DNA from: Akkermansiaceae bacterium
GTDB taxonomy: Bacteria; Verrucomicrobiota; Verrucomicrobiia; Verrucomicrobiales; Akkermansiaceae
Reading direction: 5' to 3'
DNA length: 64,000 nt
NCBI GenBank assembly: GCA_025363295.1
Contig: JANYEC010000085.1
Location: 1 to 64,000, forward strand
Shown one piece after another: positions 48,994 through 58,448 of the stretch. Positions within the stretch are counted from its first letter, which is position 1. Every line of letters begins with the position of its first letter. The notes beneath the pieces are model-generated. The model was not told where the DNA came from. It saw nothing but the letters and a program-made list of their open reading frames with translations, and did not search any database. The translations under genes were made by a program, and so were the position numbers.

Positions 48994-49986
48994 TCAGTCC
49001 TCTTTGAAGCCCTCAGCGCGACGTAAGTCAATGCAACGAGTCAGCCACTGGACTAGCTTTTCAGCCTCTTCAGACTCATTGCGCATCGAAGTGAGTGCGG
49101 CCCAATCGAGATGCGGTCGTGATTTGGGTGCGGAAATCCGGTTGAACTCGAGCCTTGCCATAATCGCCTCTGTTTCGCGCGGATGGGCATTCAAAATATT
49201 TGCTGGGCGCGGCAGATCCTCAAGCGCCTCTTCGGTTAGGCCGAACGAGGTCACACCCACGCCGAAAGTGGCACTCAAACGGCGGAGTCCGTCAGCCAGC
49301 GCTTCATCCTCAATCGGGGCGGCATAAATCAGTTCACCTCCTTGCGCCCACATCGAAACTGCGAGCGTTTGGAAAAAGTCCTCACGGTAAGTTTGCAAGG
49401 AGGGCTGGATTCTCAAGCGCGCCGCATGCAGGCGGAATGGCGCGATTCCCAGACGCTGCTTGAAGGCGAGCATCGTCTCATCTAACGACATTTCCTCATC
49501 CGGCGAGCCACCTGTTTCCCAATCGACTAACACAATCTCAGGATATTTCCATAAGTTACTAACTGGCGAGTCCTTGCCGAATGCCTGACGGAAAGCAAAA
49601 GGAAAGCGGCCATTGATTTCAAAATAACGCGTGACCACCGCACGGAATTTTCGGATCCGCAGCATCGCCCCGTCCACCATGTCGGAATCCGCGTAGGTGA
49701 GATCATCGAGGCGTCCTTGAGTGAGCGCTAACAGTTCCTGCGCCCCTGATAGAGCAGGCAGCGGCGCACTCCGGCGATAGTATCCTTGGCCTTTTTCCAC
49801 CTTCGCAATCGGCGAGGCCGGGTCGCAGGACATGATCGAAAAATGATAGCGGAGCGACGCATCGGAATAGTTCCCGGTCAGTTGCAAGCGTGTCAGACGG
49901 ATCAATTCGGTTCCTTTGATGGAATCCGCAGGATTCCCCGGCAAAAGGGAGGGAAGGATGTCTGATAGCTGCTTTCTGAGACTCAT
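48994..49986 (-). CDS. HrgA-like (COG2958-type) protein with winged helix and nuclease-like domain
   Basis: The start is placed at Met21 of the track frame (49986, MSLRKQLSDIL). The N-terminal 70 residues look like a winged helix (ELIRLTRLQLTGNYSDASLRYHFSIM). The C-terminal part resembles HrgA/COG2958 proteins: NLWKYPEIVLVDWE, QTYREDFFQTLAVSMWAQGGELI and RRLSATFGVGVTSFGL, with E and D residues that could serve a PD-(D/E)XK-like fold. HrgA is associated with restriction loci in Helicobacter. The function here is unproven. It ends 9 bp before the panE start on the same strand. Confidence 0.6.
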   Translation of the reverse strand: MSLRKQLSDILPSLLPGNPADSIKGTELIRLTRLQLTGNYSDASLRYHFSIMSCDPASPIAKVEKGQGYYRRSAPLPALSGAQELLALTQGRLDDLTYADSDMVDGAMLRIRKFRAVVTRYFEINGRFPFAFRQAFGKDSPVSNLWKYPEIVLVDWETGGSPDEEMSLDETMLAFKQRLGIAPFRLHAARLRIQPSLQTYREDFFQTLAVSMWAQGGELIYAAPIEDEALADGLRRLSATFGVGVTSFGLTEEALEDLPRPANILNAHPRETEAIMARLEFNRISAPKSRPHLDWAALTSMRNESEEAEKLVQWLTRCIDLRRAEGFKED

Positions 49987-50151
49987 GGGGGCGATAAACG
50001 AAGGTTGCGTTGTGAGCATCCAATTCTCCCTCCACCCGATCATCAAGCCCCAAAAAAGCAGATTTTAAAAATTAACCGTCGCGACTGACGCTTTTTTGAA
50101 GGAAATCGCAGTGAAGCTTGTCCAATCCCGCGATTCCACCATCCTAAGACC

Positions 50152-50871
50152 ATGAATTTCAAATCAGTTATCACTGTGGCGGCACTCGTTTGCAGCGCCC
50201 AGGCCCAACAGCCCGACGCCAACGCCATCCTCCGAGGCGCTCGAATGTCCGCCACCCTCACCCAGCTGGACAAAAGTGAACCCCTCAATGGTAATCTCTC
50301 TAAAAACGGCAAAAAAAGCCCTATCGCCCTCTTTTTAGATGGCAAAAACATCCAGTTCCAATTTAACGAAAACAACGCTTGGCGTGTTTTCCACATGCGT
50401 CTCTCCGATGACAAATATGACCTTTTCGAGATGAGCAACGGCAAGACGCAGGACTTCCCCGCCGAAAAAATCTCCCAGCCCATCGCTGGCACCGATCTCA
50501 CCTACGAAGACCTCGCGCTACGCTTTTTCTACTGGCCGAACCCTAAATTCGAAAGCAACGAAGACGTTGGCGGCCAACCCTGTTATAAACTCCGCATCGA
50601 TAAACCCAAAGGCAGCCCCGGCAAATACGAGGTCGTCTATGTCTGGGTCCACACCAAGTTCGGTGCCTTCATGCAAATCCGTGGCCACGACAAAAACGGT
50701 GGACTGGTGAAGGAGTTTCAAGTCGAGGACGTCATGCCTATCGCCGACAACGTCTGGACCTTGAAAAAAATGCAGGTCGCCACCTGCGATCCTGCCACCG
50801 GCCGCCGCATCTCCATCACCGACGTCACCTTCGACGCCCCGAAAAAAATCGCCCCCCGCGGCCTGCACTAA
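50152..50871 (+). CDS. LolA-like outer-membrane lipoprotein-sorting family protein
   Basis: The 239-residue product has a signal peptide (FKSVITVAALVCSAQA) and the LolA-like sheet of DUF/PF17131-type proteins: RGARMSATLTQLD, a run of strands through FFYWPNPKFES, EVVYVWVHTKFGAFMQI and EFQVEDVMPIADNVWTLKKM. This group is secreted and lies in the same fold class as LolA and LolB. Whether it binds lipid or lipoprotein is inferred from the fold only. tatD begins 36 bp downstream. Confidence 0.83.
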   Translation: MNFKSVITVAALVCSAQAQQPDANAILRGARMSATLTQLDKSEPLNGNLSKNGKKSPIALFLDGKNIQFQFNENNAWRVFHMRLSDDKYDLFEMSNGKTQDFPAEKISQPIAGTDLTYEDLALRFFYWPNPKFESNEDVGGQPCYKLRIDKPKGSPGKYEVVYVWVHTKFGAFMQIRGHDKNGGLVKEFQVEDVMPIADNVWTLKKMQVATCDPATGRRISITDVTFDAPKKIAPRGLH

Positions 50872-50907
50872 TCCACTGTAGCGGTCGCAGATACGCCGCC
50901 ACAACCC

Positions 50908-51699
50908 ATGTGGACCGACTCCCACAACCATTTGCAGTCCCCGCGCCTCGGAGATCCCGCGCCGATCATCGCCGCCATGCGCGCCGCCGGCATCTCCCGT
51001 TGCATCGTCAACGCCACTCGTGAAGACGATTGGAAAAACGTCGCAAACCTCGCCGCCAGCCACCCGGATTTCATCCTCCCGGCATTCGGCATCCACCCTT
51101 GGCATGCCCACACTGCTAGATTTGGATGGCAGGCAAGGCTCCGGGACTTGCTAGAAAAACATCCTCACGCCTCCATGGGTGAGTGCGGGTTGGACACTTG
51201 GGTTTCGGAGCCCCCGTTAGAAATCCAGCGGCCCATTTTCCTCGACCAACTCCGCCTCGCTCGCGATCTGGATCGCCCGATCACTCTCCACTGCCTGAAA
51301 GCATGGGGAGCGCTTTTCGAGGCTTTTGTGGAAGCTCCCCCACCCTCTCGTTTCGTCATGCACTCGTTCAGCGGCTCCATCGAGATCGCTCGGCGTCTAA
51401 TTCCCATGGGCGCATATTTTTCGTTCTCCGGCTATTTACTCCATCCAAGAAAATCCGCCGTGCTCGATGTCTACCGCCAACTCCCGCCAGACCAAATTCT
51501 GTTAGAAACCGACGCCCCGGATATGCTCCCGCCACTGGAAATCATCACCCATTCTCTACCGGAAAATCTCAACCACCCGGCCAACCACCCGGCCAATCTC
51601 CCCGCCATCGGCCACGCACTGGCGCAAGCTCTCGCAATCCATCCCGATGACCTAGCAGAGCTCACCCGTGAAAACGCCAAACGCTGCTTCGGCTTCTGA
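50908..51699 (+). CDS. tatD: TatD family metal-dependent hydrolase
   Basis: The 263-residue TIM-barrel hydrolase has the metal ligands SHNH, ASMGECGLD, TLHC, VMHSFSG and LLETDAPDML. TatD enzymes are Mg-dependent DNases/exonucleases in the cytoplasm. Length and motifs are normal. A near-exact tandem duplication of CACCCGGCCAAC (about 51586-51597 repeated) gives NHPANHPANLPA near the C-terminus, a small in-frame slippage product. Confidence 0.93.
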   Translation: MWTDSHNHLQSPRLGDPAPIIAAMRAAGISRCIVNATREDDWKNVANLAASHPDFILPAFGIHPWHAHTARFGWQARLRDLLEKHPHASMGECGLDTWVSEPPLEIQRPIFLDQLRLARDLDRPITLHCLKAWGALFEAFVEAPPPSRFVMHSFSGSIEIARRLIPMGAYFSFSGYLLHPRKSAVLDVYRQLPPDQILLETDAPDMLPPLEIITHSLPENLNHPANHPANLPAIGHALAQALAIHPDDLAELTRENAKRCFGF

Positions 51700-51729
51700 T
51701 CGAGATGCATCATTCTACTCATCTCTTTG

Positions 51730-51772
51730 ATGATCTGCGTGAATCTGCGTCCGTCTGCGGTTCGATTCTTTT
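51730..51772 (-). repeat. GAACCGCAGA-type repeat, copy 1 (minus orientation)
   Basis: Read on the minus strand, this contains GAACCGCAGACGGACGCAGA followed by CACGCAGATCATCAAAGA. Copy 2, in the opposite orientation, is at 53536-53575. The two flank the GNAT/nitrilase gene. These look like a small interspersed repeat rather than coding sequence. Confidence 0.65.
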
Positions 51773-51803
51773 TCTAAGTTGAATCGTGTTGCTATGATCC
51801 GAT

Positions 51804-53396
51804 TTATTTCGGCAACTTGATCTCCGGTGCGTCGGTTAGTTCGATGCTGGTATCGAGGTTCTTCAGTTTCACCCTGAAATCAAACAGATCCGTCCGCCGG
51901 TCGAGCCGAGGCGTGACGGAGCCGGAAGCCCTGGACCGATAGAGATCGCCAGTGTCAATGTCGGTGACTAACAGAGTTTCCACGTTAGAGTCGGCAATGG
52001 CTTGGATGCCGTCGCGGGCGAATTCAAAGTCGGATGGAGTGAACACCGCCGCTTGGCCGTAATGAATATCCATCGCCGGGACGCTCGGGAGATTGCCGAT
52101 GACCCCGGCGGTGGCGACGAAAATTTGGTTTTCAATCGCACGCGCCTGAGCGCAGTAGCGAACCCGAAGTTGGGCGTGGCGGTCGTCGCAGCAATACGGG
52201 ACAAAAAGGATGTCCACGCCTTGATCTGCTAGGTAACGGGTCGCTTCGGGGAACTCGACGTCATAACAGATCTGCACCGCGATCTTGGCTTTCGGCGTGG
52301 GCAGCACGATCAATTCGCTGCCGCCGGAAATGCCCCAGTAGCGTTTTTCCGAAGGGGTGATGTGCAGTTTCGGTTGGGCGATGTAGCGGCCCTCGGGATC
52401 GAAAATCAGGCACTTGTTATAGAGCTTGCCGTCCTCCTCGATCGGGTGGCTGCCGCCGATGATGTAGAGGCCATATTTTTGTGAGAGGCCGGACATCAGC
52501 TCGATAAAGGGGCCGGTGAAATCCGTGGATAGACGGCGAATGCCTTGGATGGATGACAGCGGCTCGATGAAGGAAAGCAGTTGGACCGTGAAAAACTCGG
52601 GAAACAGCACGAAGTCCGTGCGGTAGTCCGCCGCTGTTTCAACGAAGTATTCCACTTGATTGGCGAAGTCCTTGAAGCTGTCGATTTTCCGCACCTGGTA
52701 TTGCACGCAAGCGACGCGGACTTTCGACGACGATTCCGTTTCCACGTAATCGGGATTGAGCCACTCGATGAGGCTCGCGTGGTTCAGGCTCACCGGATCG
52801 GTGATGTAGTTGCGCAAGATGCCGCGGACGACAAATCCCTCGCGCAGTTGGAAACTCAGCACATGGTCGCGGATTTCGCCGTCCTTGACCTTTTGGACAT
52901 ACTCCTCAGGCGTCACATCCGCAGCGATCGGGGCATATCCGGCGAGCCGTCCCCCGGCAAGGATGCGGCGCAAATTGAGACGTTTGCAAAGCACGCGGCG
53001 GGCTTCATACAGCGCCGCGCCGATGCCCATTCCCTGGTTGTCGGGATCGACATAGACATCCGCGCCGTAAAGCGTGTCGCCGCTTGGGTCGTGGTTGTGG
53101 AAATAGCCGCCGTCGGTGACGCCCGCGTAGGTGTGCTGCCGGTAAGGGTCGCGATCCGCCTTGATAATCAGTGAAGCCACCGCGCCGACGATGCGATCGT
53201 TGATCACCGCGACGAGCTGTCCGACGGGAAAGACTTTCAGGTGATTATGCAACTGCCTCACACTCCAGACGACGTTCTCCTCGCCCAACAGCGGGAAGGC
53301 CTTGCTGTTCAGCTCGATGAGGCGGGGGAAATCCTCGGGCTCGACTTGCCGGATGATCACTTCCCCAGCTTTGGTTTGATACGTGGAAGTTTCCAT
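51804..53396 (-). CDS. bifunctional GNAT N-acetyltransferase / carbon-nitrogen hydrolase
   Basis: The 530-residue protein is a known fusion. The N-terminal part (about 1-215) is a GNAT acetyltransferase with the acetyl-CoA loop DPDNQGMGIGAALYEARR. The C-terminal part (about 225-520) is a nitrilase-superfamily amidase with the Glu-Lys-Cys triad in FVLFPEFFTVQ, KLHITPSEKRYWG and VQICYDVEFPEA. The substrate is unknown; the fusion suggests acetylation and amide hydrolysis act on related molecules. The gene lies between two inverted copies of a short repeat. Confidence 0.92.
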   Translation of the reverse strand: METSTYQTKAGEVIIRQVEPEDFPRLIELNSKAFPLLGEENVVWSVRQLHNHLKVFPVGQLVAVINDRIVGAVASLIIKADRDPYRQHTYAGVTDGGYFHNHDPSGDTLYGADVYVDPDNQGMGIGAALYEARRVLCKRLNLRRILAGGRLAGYAPIAADVTPEEYVQKVKDGEIRDHVLSFQLREGFVVRGILRNYITDPVSLNHASLIEWLNPDYVETESSSKVRVACVQYQVRKIDSFKDFANQVEYFVETAADYRTDFVLFPEFFTVQLLSFIEPLSSIQGIRRLSTDFTGPFIELMSGLSQKYGLYIIGGSHPIEEDGKLYNKCLIFDPEGRYIAQPKLHITPSEKRYWGISGGSELIVLPTPKAKIAVQICYDVEFPEATRYLADQGVDILFVPYCCDDRHAQLRVRYCAQARAIENQIFVATAGVIGNLPSVPAMDIHYGQAAVFTPSDFEFARDGIQAIADSNVETLLVTDIDTGDLYRSRASGSVTPRLDRRTDLFDFRVKLKNLDTSIELTDAPEIKLPK

Positions 53397-53535
53397 GTCC
53401 CGAGTCTCCCGAGAATCGCAGCAGGGTCAAGCGGGGCTGTTCCTTGCAACACTAAAAAAGTGCGACTCATTTCGGGGAAAAGGCAGCGGTTTCACCCTAT
53501 CAGGCCCACCTTGGCGTTTCCTAAACTTAAAGGAA

Positions 53536-53575
53536 AAAACAGAACCGCAGATGAACGCAGATGAAAACAAAGAAA
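53536..53575 (+). repeat. GAACCGCAGA-type repeat, copy 2 (plus orientation)
   Basis: The core GAACCGCAGATGAACGCAGA matches the core of copy 1 (51730-51772) with two differences. A more distant relative, GAACCGCAAAGGCGCAAAGG, is on the minus strand at about 54064-54100, inside a candidate gene. Confidence 0.65.
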
Positions 53576-53658
53576 TGTTTAGAATGCTGCACTCACCTAG
53601 ATGGTTCATGCCGGCAAAGGTTAGATTCACCCACCACAGTCCTGGCAAGGCGCCGATC

Positions 53659-54222
53659 CTAATTGGTCAGATCGAGGCCGAACTCGCGCTTGATCAACTC
53701 CACATCGGAAGCGCTCACGTCCGCCCAGTCGCAAAAAGTCTGGTTGCTAGGAGAGAACGCCACATGAACCACTTCTGGAATGCTTTGGACCCTGCGCGAG
53801 GTGGAACCGCCGCCGCTATCGCCATCCCACCGCCCCATCAGATCGCGCGATTGGAACGGGTTGAAAACATTCGCTGCCGGTTCGGGCTCCACGTCGTATC
53901 CCAGAAACGCCTCCGCGAAATGTACGGCGAGAACTTCCGATAGATTAGCGGCATCGCCTGCCAGCGGCTGCATGTCCCGTGCAAGAGCGCTGCGGATTTC
54001 AAACAACCACTCACTTAGCACCACTTCATCCATGGCGTTTGCGGCTGGCTCTTCCAAATCTTTTCCGCGTCCCGCTGCGGCCTTTGCGCCTTTGCGGTTC
54101 AAATCTTCTGTTTTCATGCTCAAACTAACGGCATTGGCCGGGAAAATGAAGTCGAGACAGCGAGCGCCCAGTTCGAATGGCAGGTAGTTACGGCCGTCAT
54201 CGAAGAATTTGACTCGGAGCAA
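53659..54222 (-). CDS. hypothetical protein (about 188 aa), start uncertain
   Basis: The track ORF begins at 54510, but the first 96 codons overlap the pdxH start region and look non-coding. The likely gene begins near a TTG at 54222 (LRVKFFDDGRNYLPFELGARCL). I do not recognise the family. A helix-rich, acidic C-terminal half (SEWLFEIRSALARDMQPLAG, SEVLAVHFAEAFLG) is plausible protein. The centre, NRKGAKAAAGRGKDL, is encoded by a CGCAAAGG-type repeat and may be an insertion. No Shine-Dalgarno supports the TTG strongly. Confidence 0.5.
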   Translation of the reverse strand: MLRVKFFDDGRNYLPFELGARCLDFIFPANAVSLSMKTEDLNRKGAKAAAGRGKDLEEPAANAMDEVVLSEWLFEIRSALARDMQPLAGDAANLSEVLAVHFAEAFLGYDVEPEPAANVFNPFQSRDLMGRWDGDSGGGSTSRRVQSIPEVVHVAFSPSNQTFCDWADVSASDVELIKREFGLDLTN

Positions 54223-54368
54223 GATGCACCGACAACGGCCTGGGGCGAGACACCCCAGCCACGGTCTGTCGATCCTCGGCTTCACTGCGTGCCATCCGGC
54301 CCGGCTCCTTCCCTTGATGCTCTCGCACTGCCCTTGCGTGCTGGGGGTCTGTCGTCTAAACCTTAGGT

Positions 54369-55004
54369 ATGGACCTTGCTGATTTTCGCAAAGAATACTC
54401 CGACCGTGGTTTGAGCCGGGAGGAGCTAAACGCCGATCCGGTGGCGCAATTTTCCGAGTGGTTCTCGCAAGCCACGGAGCTGAAGGTCCATGAGCCGAAT
54501 GCAATGACACTCGCCACGGTGGACGAAACCGGCATGCCCTATCAGCGCACGGTGTTGCTGAAATACTTCGACCGCGAGGGCTTCGTTTTCTTCACCAACT
54601 ACGAAAGCCGCAAGGCGAAGCAAATGGCATTGAATCCACAGGTGAGCCTGTTGTTTCCGTGGATCACGTTAGAGCGACAAGTGATCATCCAGGGGACGGC
54701 AGAGAAAATCAGCACTGCGGAGTCGCTCAAATACTTTGCGTCGCGGCCGAGGGAATCGCAGATCGGGGCCTGGGTCTCTAACCAGAGCGAAGTGATCACC
54801 TCGCGAAAATTTCTGATGCAGAAGCTCGCGGAGATCGGCGGAAAATTTAGCAAGGGAGAAATCCCGCTGCCGTCGTTTTGGGGCGGCTACCGAGTAAAGC
54901 CCGAGACGGTTGAATTCTGGCAGGGCGGACCCGCGCGCTTGCACGACCGTTTCCTCTATCAGGGCGGTGAGGGCGCGTGGAACATCGAACGCTTGTCACC
55001 CTAA
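54369..55004 (+). CDS. pdxH: pyridoxamine 5'-phosphate oxidase
   Basis: This FMN enzyme oxidises pyridoxine or pyridoxamine 5'-phosphate to pyridoxal 5'-phosphate. Signatures are EPNAMTLATVDETGMPYQRTVLLK, FFTNYESRKAKQM, and the C-terminal EFWQGGPARLHDRFLY with the active-site Arg-x-His-Asp-Arg. Length 211 aa is normal. It is monocistronic and converges with the transglutaminase gene 4 bp away. Confidence 0.97.
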   Translation: MDLADFRKEYSDRGLSREELNADPVAQFSEWFSQATELKVHEPNAMTLATVDETGMPYQRTVLLKYFDREGFVFFTNYESRKAKQMALNPQVSLLFPWITLERQVIIQGTAEKISTAESLKYFASRPRESQIGAWVSNQSEVITSRKFLMQKLAEIGGKFSKGEIPLPSFWGGYRVKPETVEFWQGGPARLHDRFLYQGGEGAWNIERLSP

Positions 55005-55008
55005 CCGG

Positions 55009-55821
55009 TCACACTCCGTCGCCCGTCCCCGCCGGATTCACGGAGACGAACATACGATTTAACTGAAACTCACCAAAGATCGTCGCCAGCGCCACATCCG
55101 CAGCATCGCGACCGTAGGCAATGACGATTCGGTTGCCCTTGGTATTCGGTTGAGTGGCATCAAACGTGTACCATCGACCACCGATAAACGCCTCAAACCA
55201 TGCGTGCAGATCCATCGGCTGAAGCTCATGGAGGAAACCCACGACCATCCGCGCCGGGATGCTCATGGCCCGGCAGAGGGCGATCCCGAGATGCGCAAAA
55301 TCACGGCAAACTCCACAGCGAGATGCTAACGTATCGACCGCCGAGGTGGATGCATTGCTCGATTCAAATACATAGGTGATCTCGCGCCGAATCCAGTCAT
55401 GAATCTCCCAAACTTGTGAGTAGTTAGGCGGTAGGTTGCCGACGATGGACCTCGCCATTTCCGTCATCATATCGGATTGGCAATAGCGACTAGGTAACAG
55501 AAATTGGATCACGTCCGTGGGCAAAAATTCCATCGGCGTCAAGGGAGCATTGGGATCCACGTCGATGCCATCCGCCACATCCACATGGTATCTAACGGAA
55601 ATCTGAAACTCCCCCGCAGGCATCGTCGTCCTTTGGCAGAGATTTCCATAAACATCGGTGAATTCCAAGATCGGCACTGGGGGATAAATGCTAAATTCCT
55701 CGTGGAGGATCGATTGCGCCACCCCCGTTCTCGGACGCAGCATGAAGATCACTGCGACATCCTCGGTGATTTGATAAGAGAGCTGGCAAGTGGCATCGAG
55801 GATCATGGCGGGAGGGGACAA
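55009..55821 (-). CDS. transglutaminase-like cysteine protease-fold protein
   Basis: The 270-residue protein has a small N-terminal beta region and the transglutaminase core with Cys in SRCGVCRDFAHLGIALCR, His in DLHAWFEAFIGGRW and Asp in YTFDAT, the full triad. Such bacterial proteins act as peptidases or cross-linking enzymes. The substrate is unknown. There is no signal peptide, so it is probably cytoplasmic. Confidence 0.9.
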   Translation of the reverse strand: MSPPAMILDATCQLSYQITEDVAVIFMLRPRTGVAQSILHEEFSIYPPVPILEFTDVYGNLCQRTTMPAGEFQISVRYHVDVADGIDVDPNAPLTPMEFLPTDVIQFLLPSRYCQSDMMTEMARSIVGNLPPNYSQVWEIHDWIRREITYVFESSNASTSAVDTLASRCGVCRDFAHLGIALCRAMSIPARMVVGFLHELQPMDLHAWFEAFIGGRWYTFDATQPNTKGNRIVIAYGRDAADVALATIFGEFQLNRMFVSVNPAGTGDGV

Positions 55822-55975
55822 AGGTGCAAAACCGAAGCAGGCAAGTCATCTCCCCTCACCCACAGCAGTTAGACAAGGCAAATCGCGCCACCAAAGGGCC
55901 AGCGGGCAATCCCCCCGGAAGGAAAATTGAGAATAAATTCTTGTCGATCCGCACCCTACCCCACGATTCTCAGTC

Positions 55976-56668
55976 ATGAAGCCTTACCTGAAAATTGCCG
56001 AATCCACGATGCCTGATGGCACTCACTATTCGCTGCATCAACACGACGGTAAGATCTATCTGAAATACAACGGCCTCGAGCTCATGAGCACGGCGATGAC
56101 TTATTCGGAGCAGCAACTCGCGGATCTTGGTTGTCAGGCATTGCTTGTGGGAAAGCCATCGAGACCGCCCCACCCCAAGGTCTTGATCGGTGGCTTAGGG
56201 CTGGGATTCACGCTCAAGAGAACCCTCGAACTGGTGGGCAGCCCGGCGACCGTAGATGTCGCAGAATTGATGCCTCCCTTGATCGAGTGGAACCGGACTC
56301 ATCTCGTGGAATTTAATGGTCCCTTGCTGGAGGATCCGCGGACATCCATTATCCAAGGGGATCTTTTCGATATCGTCTCTAGCAAAAAACCTGGGACTTA
56401 CGACGCCTTGCTTCTCGACATCGATAACACCCCAGATGATCTCATCACTTCCGGAAATTCCCGACTGTATTCAGCTGGGTTTTTGGAGAAACTCCGGCAA
56501 GTGATCACGCCGCAGGGTTGCATCGCCTATTGGCTTTCGGAACCTGCTCCGAAATTTAAAAAAAGCCTAATCAAAGCCGGGTTCGCCGTGGAGGAGTTTG
56601 CTTCCCGGCCTCACGAACGATCGAAACGATCGAGGCACTGCATTCTGCTAGCGAGGCGCAAGTCGTAG
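55976..56668 (+). CDS. spermidine synthase-like protein
   Basis: The 230-residue product has the spermidine synthase/methyltransferase Rossmann motif VLIGGLGLGFTLKRTLEL with ligand acids in VDVAELMPPLIEWNR, and YDALLLDIDNTPDDL in place of the catalytic D-x-D region. It lacks the full N-terminal beta-hairpin of true spermidine synthase. Decarboxylated SAM specificity is therefore uncertain and another small-molecule transferase is possible. Confidence 0.8.
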   Translation: MKPYLKIAESTMPDGTHYSLHQHDGKIYLKYNGLELMSTAMTYSEQQLADLGCQALLVGKPSRPPHPKVLIGGLGLGFTLKRTLELVGSPATVDVAELMPPLIEWNRTHLVEFNGPLLEDPRTSIIQGDLFDIVSSKKPGTYDALLLDIDNTPDDLITSGNSRLYSAGFLEKLRQVITPQGCIAYWLSEPAPKFKKSLIKAGFAVEEFASRPHERSKRSRHCILLARRKS

Positions 56669-56737
56669 CAGCAGCGGTCGAGTGCTACCTGATAGAATCC
56701 TCAAGAAAAAAAATGGATTTTCCCGGACTGCATGATT

Positions 56738-58198
56738 TCAAGTTCCGCAAAAGGTCGCACGCACGACTTCCATCGGCGTGGGCGCGGCTTCGTAGGCGGC
56801 GAACTCTGCTTGTTCGGTGAATGGCTTTTGCAGCACTTGGTTCAGGCAATGGAAAGGTTCGTAGTCACCGCGGTTGCCCGCTTGGATCGCTTCCTCGATG
56901 CGATGGTTACGCGGAATGAAAATCGGATTGGTCCGGCGCATCAGCGCAAGGGCTTGGCGGTGATCGGTCGCCTGCAATCTCGCCCGCCACGCGGCCAGCC
57001 ACGCGGTGATCGATTCGGACTGCGCAAACAAAGTGCTTACCGGGAGGTCATCGCCCGTTTCTAACGCGTTTGATAGATGGCGAAATACGAGTGTGAAGTC
57101 CGCCTCGCCGGAAGCCATCGCTGAGAGTAAGTCGGTCACAAGGGCCCAGTCGGAGGTAAGGCTTTGATCCAAGCCGATCTTTGCTGCTAGACGTTCGTGC
57201 AGGGCGGTCTGATGGATTTCCGGGAATCGATCCAGCGCCGCTTCTGCTAGAGCAATGGATTTTGTTGAGTCGCCATCGAGCAATGGGATGAGAGTTTCCG
57301 CGAAGCGTGTTAGATTCCAATGCGCGATTGCTCCCTGCCGGCCAAAAGCGTAACGCCCTTGTTGGTCGATCGAGCTGAATTTTTTGAGCGGATGATAGGA
57401 ATCGAGAAAAGCACATGGGCCGTAGTCGATCGTTTCACCGGAGACGGACATGTTATCGGTATTCATCACGCCATGGATAAAGCCGAGCTGCATCCAATGA
57501 GCGATGAGCTGGGCCTGCCGCTTGATCACTCCATCGAGTAGGGCAAGGTAAGGATTTTCCGCGTGCATCGCGTATGGGTAGTGGCGGGCGATCACGTGAT
57601 CGGCGAGAATCCGCAGATGATGATCGTCATCTCTAGCAGCGAACCATTGGAAAGTGCCGATCCTGATATGCGACTGGGCAACGCGTGTAAACACGCCTCC
57701 GGGCACCATTCCCTCCCGCTGAACCTCCTCCCCGCTGGCCACTGCGGCGAGTGCACGGGTCGTGGGCACCCCGAGTGCAGCCATGGCTTCGGATACCACA
57801 TACTCCCTCAGGACCGGACCCAGCGCGGAGCGTCCGTCGCCGCGCCGCGAGAAAGGAGTGGGACCGGAGCCCTTCAACTGAATGTCGCGGCGCACCCCGT
57901 CTTTGCCGACGACCTCGCCTAGCAGGATGGCGCGGCCATCGCCCAACTGAGGTGAAAAGCCCCCAAACTGGTGACCGGAGTATGCCATGGCCAGAGGATC
58001 GGAGCCCTCCACGCGTTGGTTTCCTGATAGAACGGCAAGTCCTTCCGGCGACGTGAGACGAGCGACGTCGATCCCAAGATCAGCGGCCAGTTCGTGATTG
58101 AGCCGAATCATAATCGGAGCGCTGACCGGGGTGGGATCGGCCCTTTGGAAAAATGCGTCGGGCAGGCGCGAGTAGGAATTATCGAAGGGAAAGAGCAT
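56738..58198 (-). CDS. selO: protein adenylyltransferase SelO (YdiU family)
   Basis: SelO is a pseudokinase that transfers AMP to protein hydroxyls. The 486-residue protein shows the GDGRAILLGEVV and QLKGSGPTPFSRRGDGRSAL loops, LREYVVSEAMAALGVPTTRA and HGVMNTDNMSVSGETIDYGP with the active-site Asn and Asp. The C-terminus ends ATFCGT, a Cys where many eukaryotic SelO proteins carry selenocysteine. No other gene is coupled. Confidence 0.95.
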   Translation of the reverse strand: MLFPFDNSYSRLPDAFFQRADPTPVSAPIMIRLNHELAADLGIDVARLTSPEGLAVLSGNQRVEGSDPLAMAYSGHQFGGFSPQLGDGRAILLGEVVGKDGVRRDIQLKGSGPTPFSRRGDGRSALGPVLREYVVSEAMAALGVPTTRALAAVASGEEVQREGMVPGGVFTRVAQSHIRIGTFQWFAARDDDHHLRILADHVIARHYPYAMHAENPYLALLDGVIKRQAQLIAHWMQLGFIHGVMNTDNMSVSGETIDYGPCAFLDSYHPLKKFSSIDQQGRYAFGRQGAIAHWNLTRFAETLIPLLDGDSTKSIALAEAALDRFPEIHQTALHERLAAKIGLDQSLTSDWALVTDLLSAMASGEADFTLVFRHLSNALETGDDLPVSTLFAQSESITAWLAAWRARLQATDHRQALALMRRTNPIFIPRNHRIEEAIQAGNRGDYEPFHCLNQVLQKPFTEQAEFAAYEAAPTPMEVVRATFCGT

Positions 58199-58448
58199 GG
58201 AGGGACGGTGTGAGTGATGATTTAACCGAGATCCTCCGACGAGGCAACCGAGCGCCCATTATAAATCGTAAATCGAGGATGAAAAACGGGGGCATTTAAA
58301 ATGGGTTTCCGTGAGCCTCCAACACTCTGGGCGCATTTACCAAATCTTAACAATTCTTTGCGAAACACACAGGCTTGGCTGGAGTTTCCTTTCTTGTCAG
58401 GACGCTGTCCGTTGCAGCGTTAGGGCAATCAAACAAAAACATAAAAAT

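Noticed and set aside
54223-54510. N-terminal 96 residues of the 283-residue minus-strand ORF
   Set aside because: They overlap the pdxH start, are rich in Arg/Pro/Cys like shadow frames, and have no plausible start context.
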